In this document: positions 44,841 through 59,150 of the stretch, piece by piece
How positions within the stretch are numbered: the first letter of the stretch is position 1
How the letters are laid out: every line of letters starts with the position of its first letter
Origin: Xiphias gladius
Taxonomy: Eukaryota; Chordata; Actinopteri; Istiophoriformes; Xiphiidae
Length of the DNA stretch: 64,000 nucleotides
Direction of reading: 5' to 3'
NCBI RefSeq assembly: GCF_016859285.1
Contig: NC_053412.1
Span: 460,501-524,500, forward strand
The notes under the pieces: generated by a model
The model's input: only the letters and a program-made list of their open reading frames with translations
Database searches by the model: none
What the model was told of the DNA's origin: nothing
Made by a program: the position numbers and the translations under genes

Positions 44841-45689
44841 TTAGCATCAATTCAAACGATAAACTACTATTAAATCCGTTTGCTGATGGTGACCAGCACA
44901 GTCATTTGGTAAACTATATGCATCGCTAGTGGAGGTAAAGAATGCAGGTTTCAAAATTTTCAAAAAAGTCTTTGTGCAAGTTTTATGGGAAAGGGAAAGA
45001 GTCCAACATCTTTGTCAGGCCTCATGGATAAACACAGTGTGTTTTGGTGGGTAACACTGACTATAAACAGAAAGTTTGTTTATCAGGAAACTCCACAGCG
45101 TACATTTAAAATTACAGTACGAGACGTTTCTTTATCGTCCTGTTTCATCTTGTCCGTCATTATTTATGACTAAGCAGTTGTTTCTGGATGAGCTCTTTGT
45201 GAAAAATAAATACATACGCTTGTTTTTCTCCTATAAATCCACGCAGAGTTGACGATGCAGGATGATATTATCAAAACTGCCCAATCAGTGAGTTCATGTG
45301 ACTTCATGTTTACACCTGGTGCGAGGTCAGCCTACAAAATGGGCCAGAACTGAACCAGTGACCTTTTGAAGCAGTCCGGCTCTGACTGACAGTTTCACGC
45401 CGGCCTAAACAAACCAAATGTGCAAGAATTTAGTTGAACTGAACCGACATTTGGCGTAAAAGCACGATAAAACACTGAGGGAACGGTGGGATGGAAGAAT
45501 TAAACGTGCCGCCTAAAGTTCACCAGACTTCAGCAGATACATTTTATTCATAAAATCCGTCAGAGATGCTGAAAAACCTAGTTTTACTGTGTTTTTTTTT
45601 TTTTTTACAGAAGGCGAGAGCAGCCATTGTTGCAATTATTCTTGTTTAATGGATTAATTATCTTGTTAACTACATGTGTTTCCTGTTAC
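44841..45689. other. Intergenic DNA
   Basis: Partial similarity to the preceding element at about 45300-45480 and a T-run at about 45590-45607. No gene recognised. Confidence 0.4.
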
Positions 45690-45790
45690 TCCGTTCAATT
45701 CAAGATGCTTTATTTGTCCGTCAAGGGTCGGGCTGAACAAAGGCACACGTAGACAACTCACCTACACACATCAAAACAATCCAAATATAC
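45690..45790. repeat. LINE/SINE tail-like fragment
   Basis: 'gttcaattcaagatgcttta' followed by 'tttgtccgtcaagggtc' resembles the 3' tail of fish LINE-derived elements ('caattcaa…ctttattggcatg'). Confidence 0.4.
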
Positions 45791-45968
45791 AAACATTAGA
45801 AAAAGTTCAGATGCACAAGGATCCATAACGGTGGCCAGTCCACAGCTGGCGGACAGTTTCCAGCACCACAGAGGCTCAGATCATGTTCAAAAGGAACCAA
45901 AGTCAAAATTTATCAGTAGATACGAAGTAAATTAAGACCAAAAAAAAGACTTTGTTCTCCTAACATGA

Positions 45969-45972
<4 letters not shown>

Positions 45973-46024
<52 letters not shown>
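45973..46024. repeat. (AT)n microsatellite
   Basis: About 52 bases of perfect AT repeat. Confidence 0.98.
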
Positions 46025-46028
<4 letters not shown>

Positions 46029-46639
46029 ACCATGATTGCTCCCGGCTTCTGGAGATTTTCATGCCTTAGGTTGTTTTATTTTCTTGCTTCATCCCAGGAT
46101 CTTTAGAAATGAAAATGTTGATATGACTACGGCACATTTCATCAGTCCTCGTCCCAAGTTCATTGCTCGTGTCTCCGCAAACATCAACAGCTGATTTGTT
46201 CCTGATGAATGTGTTTCTGTGTGACAGAGTTCAGCAGAGGTTTGGGAATCAAACCAGTCTGCGTTCACATGATATCAGAGGAATAAATCCTGACTTCCCA
46301 CAGTCCACATGACTGCACGGAGGGCAGTTTTTTTTCCTTTAACATACTTTGTTTTCAGTTTGGTTCCTATTTTTATCCCCTCCCCATCTATTCTGCCCTT
46401 GTCTTGAATGTCTATTTTTAAACTTAATTAACTTTGCTTTTAGATGAAATTTGCAGAAATAAACAAAGGATCATATAAAAGATGTACAATGATGTACACT
46501 ATCAAAAGTGGATTATTGTAGCTGCAGAATTTAATTTATGTAGATTCACACAAGGTCATATTTTATTTATGTAATTAGCAGATGGATAGAAAAACAATAA
46601 AGGATTAAAAAATGTATCTAAAATCTCCAGCAAACCGCA
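46025..46639. other. Intergenic DNA
   Basis: AT-rich; nothing recognised. Confidence 0.45.
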
Positions 46640-47430
46640 AACAAGCTTAGGAGTGAGGCAGTATAATGGAAACAAATTCCATCAATCTCCGTCAATAATG
46701 GTCTTTAATGGCAATGCTAATTGTCGCATGTTAGCATTGAAGTTCATTTCATATTAAGTTAAATCAACAAAGCTGGGTACTGTTTGCTAAAATGATCATT
46801 CGGGCGCATAGGTCCGTAGTGTAGTCAACTGTTAGATGAAGCTGCATAAGAAACTAGCACAGCATTATGTCAGATAACATTCAGTAATAAAACGTCAGCT
46901 CATGTCAGCCAGTTTTAGCCCAATGCTGCATTCACACAATGTCAGCCGAATGGGAAGGATGGGAAAATTGTGCTTTTCCTACTTGGTAGTTAGCCCAAGT
47001 GCTGACCTTATAGTCGCAGCACAAACGGCCTAAATTAGCTTCTTTCGTTGTGTCACGCATTTGTAACCATTCTGACAACAGTTTGTTGACATGACAGTAC
47101 TTCTTTTCAACATCGTGGACCTAGTGTCATTTAATGTATAATGCAGCTAAACTTAAACATGTGCTAACACTTCTTTTTCCCTGAATGCTAAGGCTAGCTC
47201 ATTAGCTTGTTAGCCTAACAATATCTGCAATGAGGAACTAAAGTATTATGTGGCTGAATGCTAATTTTAGCAAATATTAGCTCAACTGAGCATGAGCTAC
47301 TGAAGTCGTTAGCTAATTTTAGCATTGAGTTAAACAACTCGTCTCATGTTAGCTAACTTACGACCGAGTTAACGAATTAGTCTAATGAATGCTAACTTTA
47401 ACAAACATCAACTAACTTTATTGAGTTTTA
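46640..47430. repeat. Degenerate 'gctaatgttagc' repeat region
   Basis: 'gcaatgctaattgtcgcatg', 'gaatgctaaggctagc', 'gctaattttagcaaatatta' and 'gttagctaacttacg' recur through about 800 bases. Such 'gttagcatgctaac' words are typical of the 3' half of a common teleost repeat. Confidence 0.65.
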
Positions 47431-48699
47431 ATAGTGAAATATAAATCCAACTAGGTCCACAGTGGTTTCTAATGTTACCAATGGGTTTACAACCAACCGC
47501 CATTTCCATCGAACAAAAAGCTACATTATAGCTTCACGAGCAGACCAATCACAATAGCTTTTTTAGGGTTAATCGACTCTGGATTTCTTTATCGAAGTGA
47601 TTCCGGTGATTTTCAAGTTGCACAATGCTGTCAGTGAAACAGTTGGGTAATTACAGTTAACAATAATGGAACGTAAAGTGCTTGCTGTGGTTTTGAATTA
47701 AGCTTAAGTTATACAGAAAGACAGTAGAAACAATAGAAGCAGTGTAGGAGGAGCAGTGCAGTGAGGTGACTAACAGCTGTGGCAGGTAATGACTAATCTG
47801 TGATGAATGACACCTGAACTTCTGCCAGGTCTGTACTGCTACTGTCTACATCCCAACACACACACACTCTTTCACATGTATCTGTGAAGATTCTCAGTCG
47901 TCCAGGTCGTGGTTTTTCTAACTGCAATGATGAGGCGACTAGGAATATCTTGGAAAGACTGCGTCTTTCACATGTGCTTTACATAAACACGTTCTTGTAC
48001 GTATTGTTTTATACACAGGAACACACACGCGCCGCGTGTCCTACATACCTGGGCGGGGACGTTTGATCGATAGCTCGGGGGCGTGGCCGGCATGACCCAG
48101 ACTGGAGCAGTGACAGGTGACGTTGTGGTTTCTGTGCGTGTGAGACAGGTTCGTTAACAGTCTTTCATTAATTGTCACAGATACCTAATGTAACAGTGGT
48201 TGTGTCCTGATCTGCCCACTGAGATGCCAACGAATAAATTTGTACTTTGATCACGGAAAACCTGTAGGATAGTAGAGACTTAAAAAACAATCCTAAAAAC
48301 CTGGAGTGCTTGAAATGCAGCTCGTAGAGGACTTGGAGGGGGGCTCAAAGGGGACTAGAGGATTCAGAGGAGGACTTCTAGGGAGTGTAACACCTGTAAC
48401 GTCGTCCTCTGCGGAAATGGACAACAAAGCCTCCGCTCCACCGCCAGTCCAGCGGTCGTAAAGTCTCCTGGTCTGCTCCAACCCGATCATCGTGGGCCAC
48501 AAACTGCAAACAGAACGCCCTGTTTGCAGTTGTGGGTTTTCTTAAAAGGTGTCACGTGTCTCAAAACGACCAATCGGCGACGTTCAGCACCCTGAAAATC
48601 CCTGAAGCTACAGAAAGTACAAACCCCCGAGCACCAGGGTAGTGAAAGACTTAGCGGAGAAGTTATAGGGCCTGAACTGGTTGGGGGACTGGGTGGCTT

Positions 48700-48701
<2 letters not shown>
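47431..48701. other. Intergenic DNA with two GC-rich patches
   Basis: 48015-48110 carries GC-box-like words (gggcgggg, gggggcgtggcc) and CpGs; 48300-48560 is GC-rich with open frames on the minus strand but no domain. Neither could be tied to a gene. Confidence 0.4.
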
Positions 48702-50264
<1,563 letters not shown>

Positions 50265-50420
50265 CGGAAGAAGTACACAAAACCTTTACATAAGTGAAAG
50301 TACCAGTACAGCAATGTAAAAATACTCCATTACAGTGCTCTTAGCAGGAAGTACATGGCCCCAGCATCTGGTAAATGATCAAATATTACTAAATGAATGT
50401 GACCCTGAACTCATTACGTG
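50265..50420. repeat. Teleost 'acttaagtaaa' repeat, fragment
   Basis: 'gcggcggaagaagtacac', 'ttacataagtgaaagtacca' and 'gcaatgtaaaaatactcc' match the left end of the repeat seen at 25.86 and 33.0 kb. Confidence 0.65.
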
Positions 50421-52409
50421 AGGTCACCAGACTCCATCTACTACTAATCTGATTGGTGTAAAGGGAAAACAACACCTCTGTGGCTTACCCTTGATTTGAG
50501 ATCCTGCCGTTCAGAACGCGCTAAGGATTTAGTTTCTTGCCTCCATCACGCTGAACCTTCTTTTAGCAGCAATTAAAGTATGATTCTGAGATAGTTTAAC
50601 GCTCTAAAGGCTTTTTTGTGAATAATACTTTTTATTTCATCTGATACTCGAGTTAAGAGCCTTCCGCAATCTCAAGTCACCGCTTCCCGTTTTAATCCAA
50701 AAGATCGGCAGCTTCCCCGACTTTAAACAGCAACTTCACACCCCCTGAAAATCTTGTTTTTGCTGATCTCCGTTGGTTTAACTTCTCGTCTCCTCCGACT
50801 GAAACTTTTAACCCGAGAGGGCAGTGAAACGCCTCTTTTCCACCTGATGTCAAGTTATTCTTCAAGCGAGTGGTCAAAGTGCCTGCAGAGAAAATGAAAG
50901 GGTAGTCAAGCTTTCGTTGCTGTAAAGGGGTGTAATAGAAAAACAAATGAAGTATCCACATTCTCCATTTATCGTATATGCTTATTAAGATTTCCTCATT
51001 AAGTTGATAAAACAACGTAAACCAGGTAATTGGTAGCACATGACAGTAATTTCTAGGACACAGCGTTGGGGTCCACCGTAGAGCCTTATATCTCCACTAA
51101 AGACTTTTCTATTTACCCGAGCCTTCTATTAATTGAGCTCTGATATTTTTCCTGTGTTTCTGGGTACTTTTGTTAAGCCGGGACACTAGTTTAAGAACGA
51201 TTTTACCGTAAGTAAAGCTGTCGTTTCTCTCCGACAGACACCGAGTAAGATAACGAGCTGGTTTTCCATCGATTTGTCCTGAACTCTAAAACGCAGCAGG
51301 TTCTCTCAGGGGAATTTTCAGATTTTGGGGAGATTCGTTCATATTTGTGGGTGGAATTAGCCAGTTTTCCCTTTGTTTGTCCTGTGCTGGAGCTTTAAAG
51401 TGGCTTCTTGCTCCACTCGGACTGACAGCATCATAAACAGTGTAGTGTATCAGATTGTTCCCACTCTAATTTAAACCATATGATGAGTGGAATATTTATG
51501 GGTGCAAAACTGCTGCACCTTTTGATTAAATGGAAATATTCTTCTAGGTCTTTAATCTCCCCACAGCTTTGCGATCTCTTTGATTCTTCTCTTAATCTTT
51601 TTTTTTTAAACAGTTACCTGGTGACTCCATTCCCTTTGATTGTGGTTGACTTCTCTCGACCCTGCTGGGATCAGATCCCACGACTCCATGCTCAACACTG
51701 CAACCTCCGCATTAGCTGCACTGAATGAACCTCACATTACCGAACTGCACTGACCGACTCGCAGCCATTTATCATTATTACTGCTAATAGACCAATCAGG
51801 TTTATTTTGAAGGAGTCGTGTGAAGAAACAAATGATTGTGTCTGTCTGATGTGGCCGCTCGGCAGTTATTAGGGAAAGCCATTCCCTCGACTCTGCCGGC
51901 TCCTGACCTCTGACCTCCCAGAGGAGGGCAGCTTGTTTCCCTGCAGAGGGGTTCAGAATTAAAAGGTAGTACTATCACGTTAACTGTGAGAAAACGACGG
52001 TGGTCCCGAGTGTGGCCAAACATGGGAAGGTTTTCAGCGTCTCTCTGCCTCAGCAAACAGCAGTTAGGGAGGAAAGTCTGGATCTGAGACATTCCTGAAC
52101 TGAACTGAGCCCTGCGCTCTGACCACAACTCGATTCATACCTTTTAAATTTGATTATAATTATCTGCTGTGGTGAAACAGACAAATTAAATAAAACAAAA
52201 AAACACACAATTGTGAAAATAACAGTTTCACATGTAATATCACACACGAAGCTGAATTTAAGTGTAATAATTTCACATAAACGCACATGTGTTGTTCAGA
52301 AATGTGCCTGAATATCAATATTCACCTGTGAAAACCCTTTTGCTTTGTTCCCAAGGGAACAACTGCATCTACATATCCTACAACTTCATTTATTTTGTAA
52401 TTTCAAATG
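50421..52409. other. Intergenic DNA
   Basis: No exon, RNA gene or transposon is recognised. The frames at 50692-51039 (minus) and 51802-52128 (minus) have no domain. Confidence 0.45.
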
Positions 52410-53970
52410 TGGTAGTTGTTAAACTCCCGGCTCTCTCGATGTTGGCAGTGGGACTGGAGTAGTTAAAGGGAGGCTAGGTACGTCATCGGGGTCATCAGGT
52501 GGGCACCCTCCTTCTCTGACATCTTCAGAGGGCTCAGCGGAGATACCTGGCGACCCGGGTACAGCCCCCTCACTTCCATACCCTCCTGTCTTCAGCTTGC
52601 TGATGTCTTTCCTTTTAACCCAAAGACAATTGCTGCTCTTTTTGTCTGCTGCATTTGACAAGGACCCGATTGCTTGTTGGAGGGAGCGACCCCTCACCCC
52701 CCTCACCCCGGTCTTCTTCAACAGACTGGTCATACATGTAGCATCAAATCCCCTGCGTCTTCCAGCTGTTCAGGACAGCCTCGGTTGCCAGTTCAGAGTA
52801 CTCTCGTAAGCTTCTTTAACACCATCCTCCCACGGTACTGTCAACGCCCCGCCGTTTGCCAGTTTGGCTGTTGTGGACCACGGGACTGTGGCCGTAGTTT
52901 TGTAGCCACAGTGTCTGGGGGAAACAATCCTGAGCACCCCGCAGAATGCCTGCATCCCATGATGTTGTATGGTGCTCTGGACATGGACCTGCTGGTACAA
53001 AGAGTGTAATGTGGACACGTCCTGTCGATGTTTGTGGGAGAGCGTTTGTGGTGGTTTGCCTCGGTTCCAAGACCGATGCCAGCTGTCTGAGGACTTGGCT
53101 AAAAGTGTAACGCCCTTGGATGAGGCTCGTAGTGCACGCTGTTAAAATGTGCCTCAGTGATGCAGATGCTTGACAAAGGGAGCAAGCAGGGTCTTCTCCC
53201 CACCACTGTGTCAGGTTCTGGGGTCGGGTAGGAGTGGATCTGATGACAGAACTAAGCTGAGACCCCTCCATCTCCCGGATGTGGCGGCAGCTGAGTTTCC
53301 TTTTTTCCAGGCGCTCCCGGTTGGTCTGTTGTCCCTGCCCGGCCACTGAGACGGCCTTGGTGTGTCTCTCTGCCTCCTCCTCCTCCACCACCAGCCGTCT
53401 CTCCTGCGCTGACGCTGCCCTGAGACGAGCCAGAGACCGGCTCTCCCGCGTCGGACTTGGCCAGGCGCGTCCTTGAAGTGAGGAGCAGACCTAGCACTTC
53501 CGCCGCTGTTCGGATAACAGCGTCTTCAGATTCAGCGAGAGTCACGACCGACCTCGCTTTGGTGCGTTTGAAAGCTTCCACTTGCAATTGGTAATTCCAG
53601 TTGGCCGTTCCTGTACAGTCCAACAGGGCTTGAGCCTCGTGGATGTCCAAGCCACTGTTCACATGTTTGCTGATCACTCTTTCCAGATTTTCCCCTTGTT
53701 TATGGGGAATTCATACACCGTTAAAGGCCACATGAATCCTGGGAGTATGCCAAGCTGGGAGCACCGCAACTTGAGTTTTGCTGGCGGCCCTGTTGACGTG
53801 AGCTACGCTGTATGTACGTGATGTTATCCCTTCTGAGCTGTTCAAACTGCTCGGTGTCCTTGAGCTTTGCATCATACCTCCGGCCCAAGCTCTTGACTGG
53901 CATTATAACATCATGAGCATCGTGATTCCAGGGAAAATTGCTCCCATAATAATCAGTGATCATAAAATTA
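52410..53970 (-). mobile_element. 5'-truncated, decayed non-LTR retrotransposon (3' half of ORF)
   Basis: Read on the minus strand, four frame-broken pieces (53963-53721, 53677-53252, 53391-52816, 52733-52419) line up in order as one former protein. The third carries WWGEDPACSLCQASASLRH with C-x2-C-x7-H-x4-C at about 53184-53134, then QGRYTFSQVLRQLASVLE. The last ends VRGVRGRSLQQAIGSL and NCLWVKRKD. From memory this matches the C-terminal zinc-knuckle and 'GFAGRSLCRAL…A…ASRWLWLKR' end of a LINE-like polyprotein common in fish and invertebrate genomes. The reverse transcriptase and endonuclease are missing; frameshifts make it inactive. Confidence 0.8.
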
Positions 53971-55229
53971 CATGGTGACTAAGCCAGTAACGAGGAATGT
54001 CCTTATTAATTGCTGAGTCACTGTGTAAAAGCAGTGATGACTAAATAAATGGGCACTTTATTTGAAAAAAGCCCCAGTGTCATAGTTGCACCAAAAAGAA
54101 ATATTTCTGTGACGCATCAACTGAAAAGCGACATGTTTCAAAGACTGCTCCTTTAATATTTTATGGGATTCCAAACAAGCAAGTTATAACAAGCAGTAAA
54201 TTCAGATTTTAAATAGGTATAAGAGAGAAGAGAATAAGAGAAAGGAAAGAGGAAAGAAAGAAAGAAAGAAACAACAACAACAAAAATGCCATAAAAGAGA
54301 GTTCGGTCACAGACACAAGATAAAAAGATGGACAGCAAATTAAAAATATTTATATCTCTTCCTGCATATACACACACACATTTGGAAAAGACAAAAGACA
54401 TCATTTAAACATGTTAACTAAAAGTAGAAAATGTGAAATGAATGACAAATGGTCCCCATGTCTTCTAAAAACTGGCAGATGATTTTCTGATGTACATTGA
54501 TGTTTATTCTGAGAGCGATGGGAAGCTGGAGCAGCACATTTGATCCCTCGCAGGCATCCGGCGTCTTTGCTCCTGTGAAATGAATTCATTTAAAAATAAA
54601 TCACACGGCACAGTTGTACCTTTAAAATGAAAACACACATTGTAGTATTTTCTTCAGATAAAACTCATCAATACTCTTACTACCGACACTTAATTTGTTC
54701 CCCAGAGCACAGACTCACAGGCGTCACGAGGTGCTCCACCAATCAGATGCTTCAGGCTATAGAGCCTGTCAAACAGACTGAGAAAGGGGAAGTGTGTGTG
54801 AACAATAACATTACAAGACTGACAACAGAGAAGAGAAACACAAACACAACCGAAGTCGCACAATTGTAATGATAAATAAGTGGAAAATAAATGAATATAA
54901 ATTAGTCAACGAAGTAACAAAATTATAAATGCACAAGTATAAATCATCGGATCATCCACAGTGTGTGTTAAGGGATGGATGGTCCAGCTTTCTTGTTTTT
55001 GGAGATTGATGACTGAAGTCGGAAGTTATTTTTGGAGGAAACTGGAGGGATGTGGCTCTTTGAACGTGATGTTTACCCAAGACACAGTAACTCTGTCGAA
55101 TTAGGGATGTGATGACTCTACCCTCGGAATTACAACCACACCTTCTGTATTATGGCCTATGGGATTACAACTCTCTCAGATTAATAAGGCCGTTTGTGTC
55201 CAACAGTAAATAAAAAAAGAGATGAAACG
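53971..55229. other. Intergenic DNA upstream of sh3yl1
   Basis: AT-rich with an (AAAG)n patch near 54239-54270. No acp1 exon (for example a VLFVCLGNICRSP motif) or other gene was found. Confidence 0.5.
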
Positions 55230-55560
55230 AGAAAGGGTTTTTGCAGAAGGAACATGGAGGGGAAACGCACTGCCACGCAAGGCACGGAAAGTACCGACCT
55301 GCCTGAGAGACTGCACTCAGGGTGGGGTGACCTGGGGCACAGGAGCGCCCCTCTCGGGGCTGTCCCCGCGGCGCCTGTCTCCCTGACAGACCCTCTCAAT
55401 CCACCCTTAACCTCTTATCACACCTAATTATCACCAATTGACTCCTCCCATTCGCGTCTACCTGTCCAGGTGTCCCGGCTTTATTTATTTTCATATTTTT
55501 TGAAGTGTGTGAAATCCGGCAGCGCGGAGGGTTGTCGCGAGAATCAGGTGAGCCGGAAGT
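55230..55560 (+). promoter_or_regulatory. sh3yl1: sh3yl1 promoter region
   Basis: A GC- and CpG-rich island contrasts with AT-rich flanks. Near its 3' edge are tcgcgaga (55535-55542), a housekeeping-promoter motif, and ccggaagt (55553-55560), an ETS-family site, 90-115 bases upstream of the exon 1 donor. No TATA box is seen. It resembles a TATA-less CpG-island promoter. Confidence 0.65.
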
Positions 55561-55650
55561 GAAGTGAAAAGTGAGGAGAGCCTCCCGCAGCTCACCTCTC
55601 CGCAGGTAAACAGCCGGAGGAAAGGAAGAAAAGAACAAAAAGAAACAAAA
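55561..55650 (+). other. sh3yl1: sh3yl1 exon 1 (5'UTR plus first base of start codon)
   Basis: The purine-rich 5'UTR ends aacaaaa/gtaagt, a strong donor at 55651. Exon 2 begins tgagtaac, so splicing creates acaaaATGAGT: the start codon ATG is split between exons with A at -3. The left edge is approximate. An alternative donor cgcag/gtaaac at 55606 would give GTG instead and no start. No other ATG in the exon is in frame. Confidence 0.6.
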
Positions 55651-55859
55651 GTAAGTTCATCAAAACGGAAATATTGTTCCCTTGAAGAACTGGAGACTTC
55701 TGCTGTCTGTCCACCTACATCTTCATCTTTTTACCCTGTTCCGTCTCACCTGTCTCCTCTGTTTCCTTCCTGTCTTTTCCACTCAGTGTTCAGGTTTCAC
55801 TGGATCCACCTGCTCTGGCCTTGTTATTAATCTGTAAAACGCTCTCACTGTAGAAATCA

Positions 55860-56560
55860 ACGAAGGGTCTAGTTGTTTTGGGGGAGGTTTAGTGGTCCAG
55901 GTATGTTTGAAGAGGTCTTAGTGGTCTTCTTGGCTCTAGTAACGTATGAGGAGGAGAGTCTAGTTCTAGGCATCCAGGAGGACTTTCTGGTGGTCTTTGA
56001 GGAGGTTCTAGTTGTCTTTAATTTGGTCCTTGTGGCCTATTTAGTGGTCTATAATGAGTTTTATTTTATCTGTGAGGTTTTATGTTCTGGTGGTGCTTGA
56101 CGATGGTCCAGTGATCTTTTTTGGCTCTACTCGTGTATGAGGACGTTCTAGTTGTTGTTTGGTTTCTAGGGATCTTTGAGGTCTAGAGATCTTTAATTAG
56201 ATTTGTGTTGCCAAGGTGGTTTGAGTGGTCTGTAAGGAGTTTTTATATATATCTATGAGGAGCTTCTTGTGGTCTTTGAGGAGGTTCTGTATGTATTTTA
56301 ATTTGGTTCCTGTGGCCTACCTAGTGGTCTATGGGGAGTTTTCATGCATCTATGAAGTTTAAGGTCCAAGTGGTGTTTGACAAGGGGGTTCCAGTGATCT
56401 ATAAGGAGTTTTTATTCATCTGTGAGGAGGTGTTAGTGTTGGTTAGGAAGGTTCTAGTGGTCTTTTTGGCTTCAGGCATTTATGGGATGATCTTTTATAG
56501 ATGAAATGGGTTCTAGGCATCCAGGAGGGGGTTATGATGGTCTGTCTGTCTGTTTAATTA
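55860..56560. repeat. Degenerate minisatellite, 'ggttctagtggtctttgagg' (reverse)
   Basis: Repeated words 'gaggttctagtggtctttga' and 'gtggtctttgaggaggttct' fill 0.7 kb of sh3yl1 intron 1. It is the reverse complement of the array at 57.1-57.4 kb. Confidence 0.8.
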
Positions 56561-57099
56561 TTAAATAAATTTGAGGTAAGTTAACTTTTGTGGTAATTAA
56601 AGTTCATGCTCTTTCATGAGGCTGTAGTTTGCTGTCAGATCACATCAGACTGTCCCTGTTTATGTAAATGAGGGAGGACAAAATATTGAATTATTGTATG
56701 ATGGATCACACACGGCTGTTGGCACGGCAACGGTCCTGCTGTGGTGGATCTCTGACATCTTGTTAGTGTTAACAAGCTCTCATTTAAATATAATCTGCTC
56801 TGATTGAGTTTCGGGGCCTGTGATTGGTTAATTAGTAATTTAGCAGGTAACCGTCCTGTGGCTAACTCGTGAGCCGTTGTCATGCCGACAGAGACGGCAT
56901 CATTCATTCAGATTGTCAGTGCAGGCACTTCTGTGTGAGTTTTCATTATTATTAAAACGGTTTTCATGACTTCAGGAACCATCAAACCCTTCCTCCGTTC
57001 ACATTTGTTTTCAGATCTCTATCACCTTTCAATGAGCCCATCAGTTGATGAATGACTGAGTCCCAGCACTGCATCATATAACAGTGTGATGACTACATC
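56561..57099. other. sh3yl1 intron 1, spacer between inverted arrays
   Basis: About 540 bases with no recognised exon or repeat. Confidence 0.5.
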
Positions 57100-57390
57100 T
57101 GCATCATCCTCAAAGACCACTAGAACATCCTCAGATAAATAAAACCTATAAAACCTGCTCAGCCGCTAGAACCAAACCAGAAATGAATGGATCATTTCCT
57201 CAGAGATGCTTAGAGCCGCCTAGAAGGTGACCACATCGTCCTCAGAGAAGGCTAGACCCTTGTCAAAGACCAATAGAAACTCCTCCAAGACAAATCGACC
57301 CTGAAAGATAACTAGATCCTTCTCAAAGACCAGCAGAACCTCCTTGGCCAGTAGAACCAAGCCAAAGACTAATGGAACATCCTCAAAGAT
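57100..57390. repeat. Degenerate minisatellite, 'ctcaaagaccactagaac' (forward)
   Basis: 'tcctcaaagaccactagaac', 'ctcaaagaccagcagaacct' and 'acatcctcaaagatgactag' are inverted relatives of the 55.9-56.5 kb array. Confidence 0.8.
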
Positions 57391-57394
57391 GACT

Positions 57395-57690
57395 AGAAAC
57401 CTGGGTTTTGTCCATTTTCGTCCAGCACCACCATGAGGTTGACATTTGTGATGACGAGTATATATCTCAGCTACTGCTGTGGATTGTCATGAAATATGGT
57501 CCAGGCATTCAGAATGAACTGTGATAACTTCCTCTGATCTCTCTCAGATCCTCTCAGATTCCTCCTTTCATCTAGCGCCATCATCGGGTCAACGTTTTAA
57601 TTTGTCCAGGACCCTGGTCTATGACCAAACCAAGCCGCACAGAAGCGCTAATATGGCTTTAGACTGAGAGATATGTTTTATATACCTGTT
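57395..57690. repeat. Teleost interspersed repeat ('tctagcgccatcatc' family), copy 2
   Basis: 'agcaccaccatgaggttgac', 'catctagcgccatcatcggg' and 'ccctggtctatgaccaaacc' match the copy at 35.8-36.16 kb. Confidence 0.8.
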
Positions 57691-58129
57691 TTGGGTTAAA
57701 ACCACTGATCCTGGCCTTTAGTGTCCTGCCAGAGTCCTGAAACAGTGACAGCAGATTCAGACAGAGGAGACCAGTCTGCCAACATGCCTCCTGCTGCAGC
57801 CAGCACATTCCAAACACATGACACAGCGACACACCACAGCCTGAACATCCCATCCTCAGCTGAACTACAACACGCTAACAAAGCCGTCCTTCAGCAGCAT
57901 GGATACATCAGTGAAACTCCGCCATGCCCTCCAGCTACAGCACACACGCCAGAGTAACGTTCATGATGCACAGTTTCCTAAACTGGCTAGACAAAATGAA
58001 CATTCATATACACGATATATATATATATATATGAGTTTTCATGCTAAAAAAAGAAAAAGATTTGAGCAGAGGAGGATGGAGGCTGGGTGGAGCTGAGCGA
58101 GATGAACAAGCAAGAATCTCAACAGGCGA

Positions 58130-58505
58130 TAGTGTTACAGGCTGAAACGCCCGTCTCGAGTTGCATTGACCTTTCAATAAATTGATTAGTCGATCGAAAG
58201 AAAATTATTTGGCGCTATTTTGTAAATCAATTAAATCTTTTTTTTTATAGCAGAAATGCCAAAACATTTCCGATTCAAGCTTCTTAAATGTACAAATTTG
58301 TGGCTTTTTGTCATCTATGACAGTGAATGAAATCTCTCTGGGTTTTTGGGCTGTTGCTCTAAAAGCGTCACTTGGGCTCTGGAAAATACTGATAAACATT
58401 TTTAGACAATTTCTTGACATTTTATAAAGTACACAATTGTTTGATCAAGAAACTAATCAGCGGATCAATGAATGATGAAAAAAGTCTTAAGTTGGAGCCG
58501 TAAAC
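58130..58505. repeat. Teleost 'gattagtcgatcg' interspersed repeat, full-length copy
   Basis: 'attgattagtcgatcgaaag', 'cagaaatgccaaaacatttc', 'aaacatttttagacaatttc' and 'agaaactaatcagcggatca' are diagnostic. It is one of the most abundant fish repeats (from memory 'gcaacgattagtcgattaatcg'). An (AT)n run at 58014-58032 precedes it. Confidence 0.85.
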
Positions 58506-58834
58506 CTCAGTTTTTTCCTAAAGGAACGTTTACTGTGAAAATCTCTCATCAGGAGAAATGAAATGACCTGATCATGTTATGTAAAAAAACTATTTCTGGA
58601 GAGAAGTTTGAGGATTTTCCCATTTCACAGTCACTTCCATTAGAGGAGCTGCAGCTTCCAACCCTGAGCAAGAGGCAGCTGATTGGCCAGAAATAGCCAT
58701 TAAAACTTCAATAATAATCAGAGTAATTCATATATTTGATCATTTCTGATTTAGATTTTTATGAATTGTTGTGAATGTTTCATTCCAGACACAGGGATCC
58801 TCATGAAGAAGCTCTTCATTACATTGCACTTGTT

Positions 58835-59150
58835 TGACAAGAAAAGAAGCTGAGAAGCTGGAACCAGAGAATTTTTGACATTTTTGCTTCAGAAAACGAC
58901 TGAAACAAATCTACGATTATTCAAGTAGATGCAAATAAATTTTCTTACAACAGATCAATTAATTGACTAATTGTTGGGTTGGTCCACTTGTCTCTGATCT
59001 TCACCAGATGGAGTTTGAGCAAATTGAAACAGTGAAGAAAATGGGGGATGTTTCTCTTTTTTACAGTGTTTAGGCCAAACAATGAATTGATTAATCAAGA
59101 AAAATACTTGAGTAATTCATAATGAAAATAAAAATTAGCTGGAGCCCTAA
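58835..59150. repeat. Teleost 'gattagtcgatcg' repeat, inverted diverged copy
   Basis: 'agaagctgagaagctggaac', 'gatcaattaattgactaatt', 'tgaattgattaatcaagaaa' and 'tagctggagccctaac' are the reverse complement of the family consensus. Confidence 0.75.

Noticed and set aside
57721..57957. 78-codon frame with MPPAAASTF and similar
   Set aside because: No codon bias, domain or convincing splice sites; it lies in sh3yl1 intron 1 directly after a repeat.
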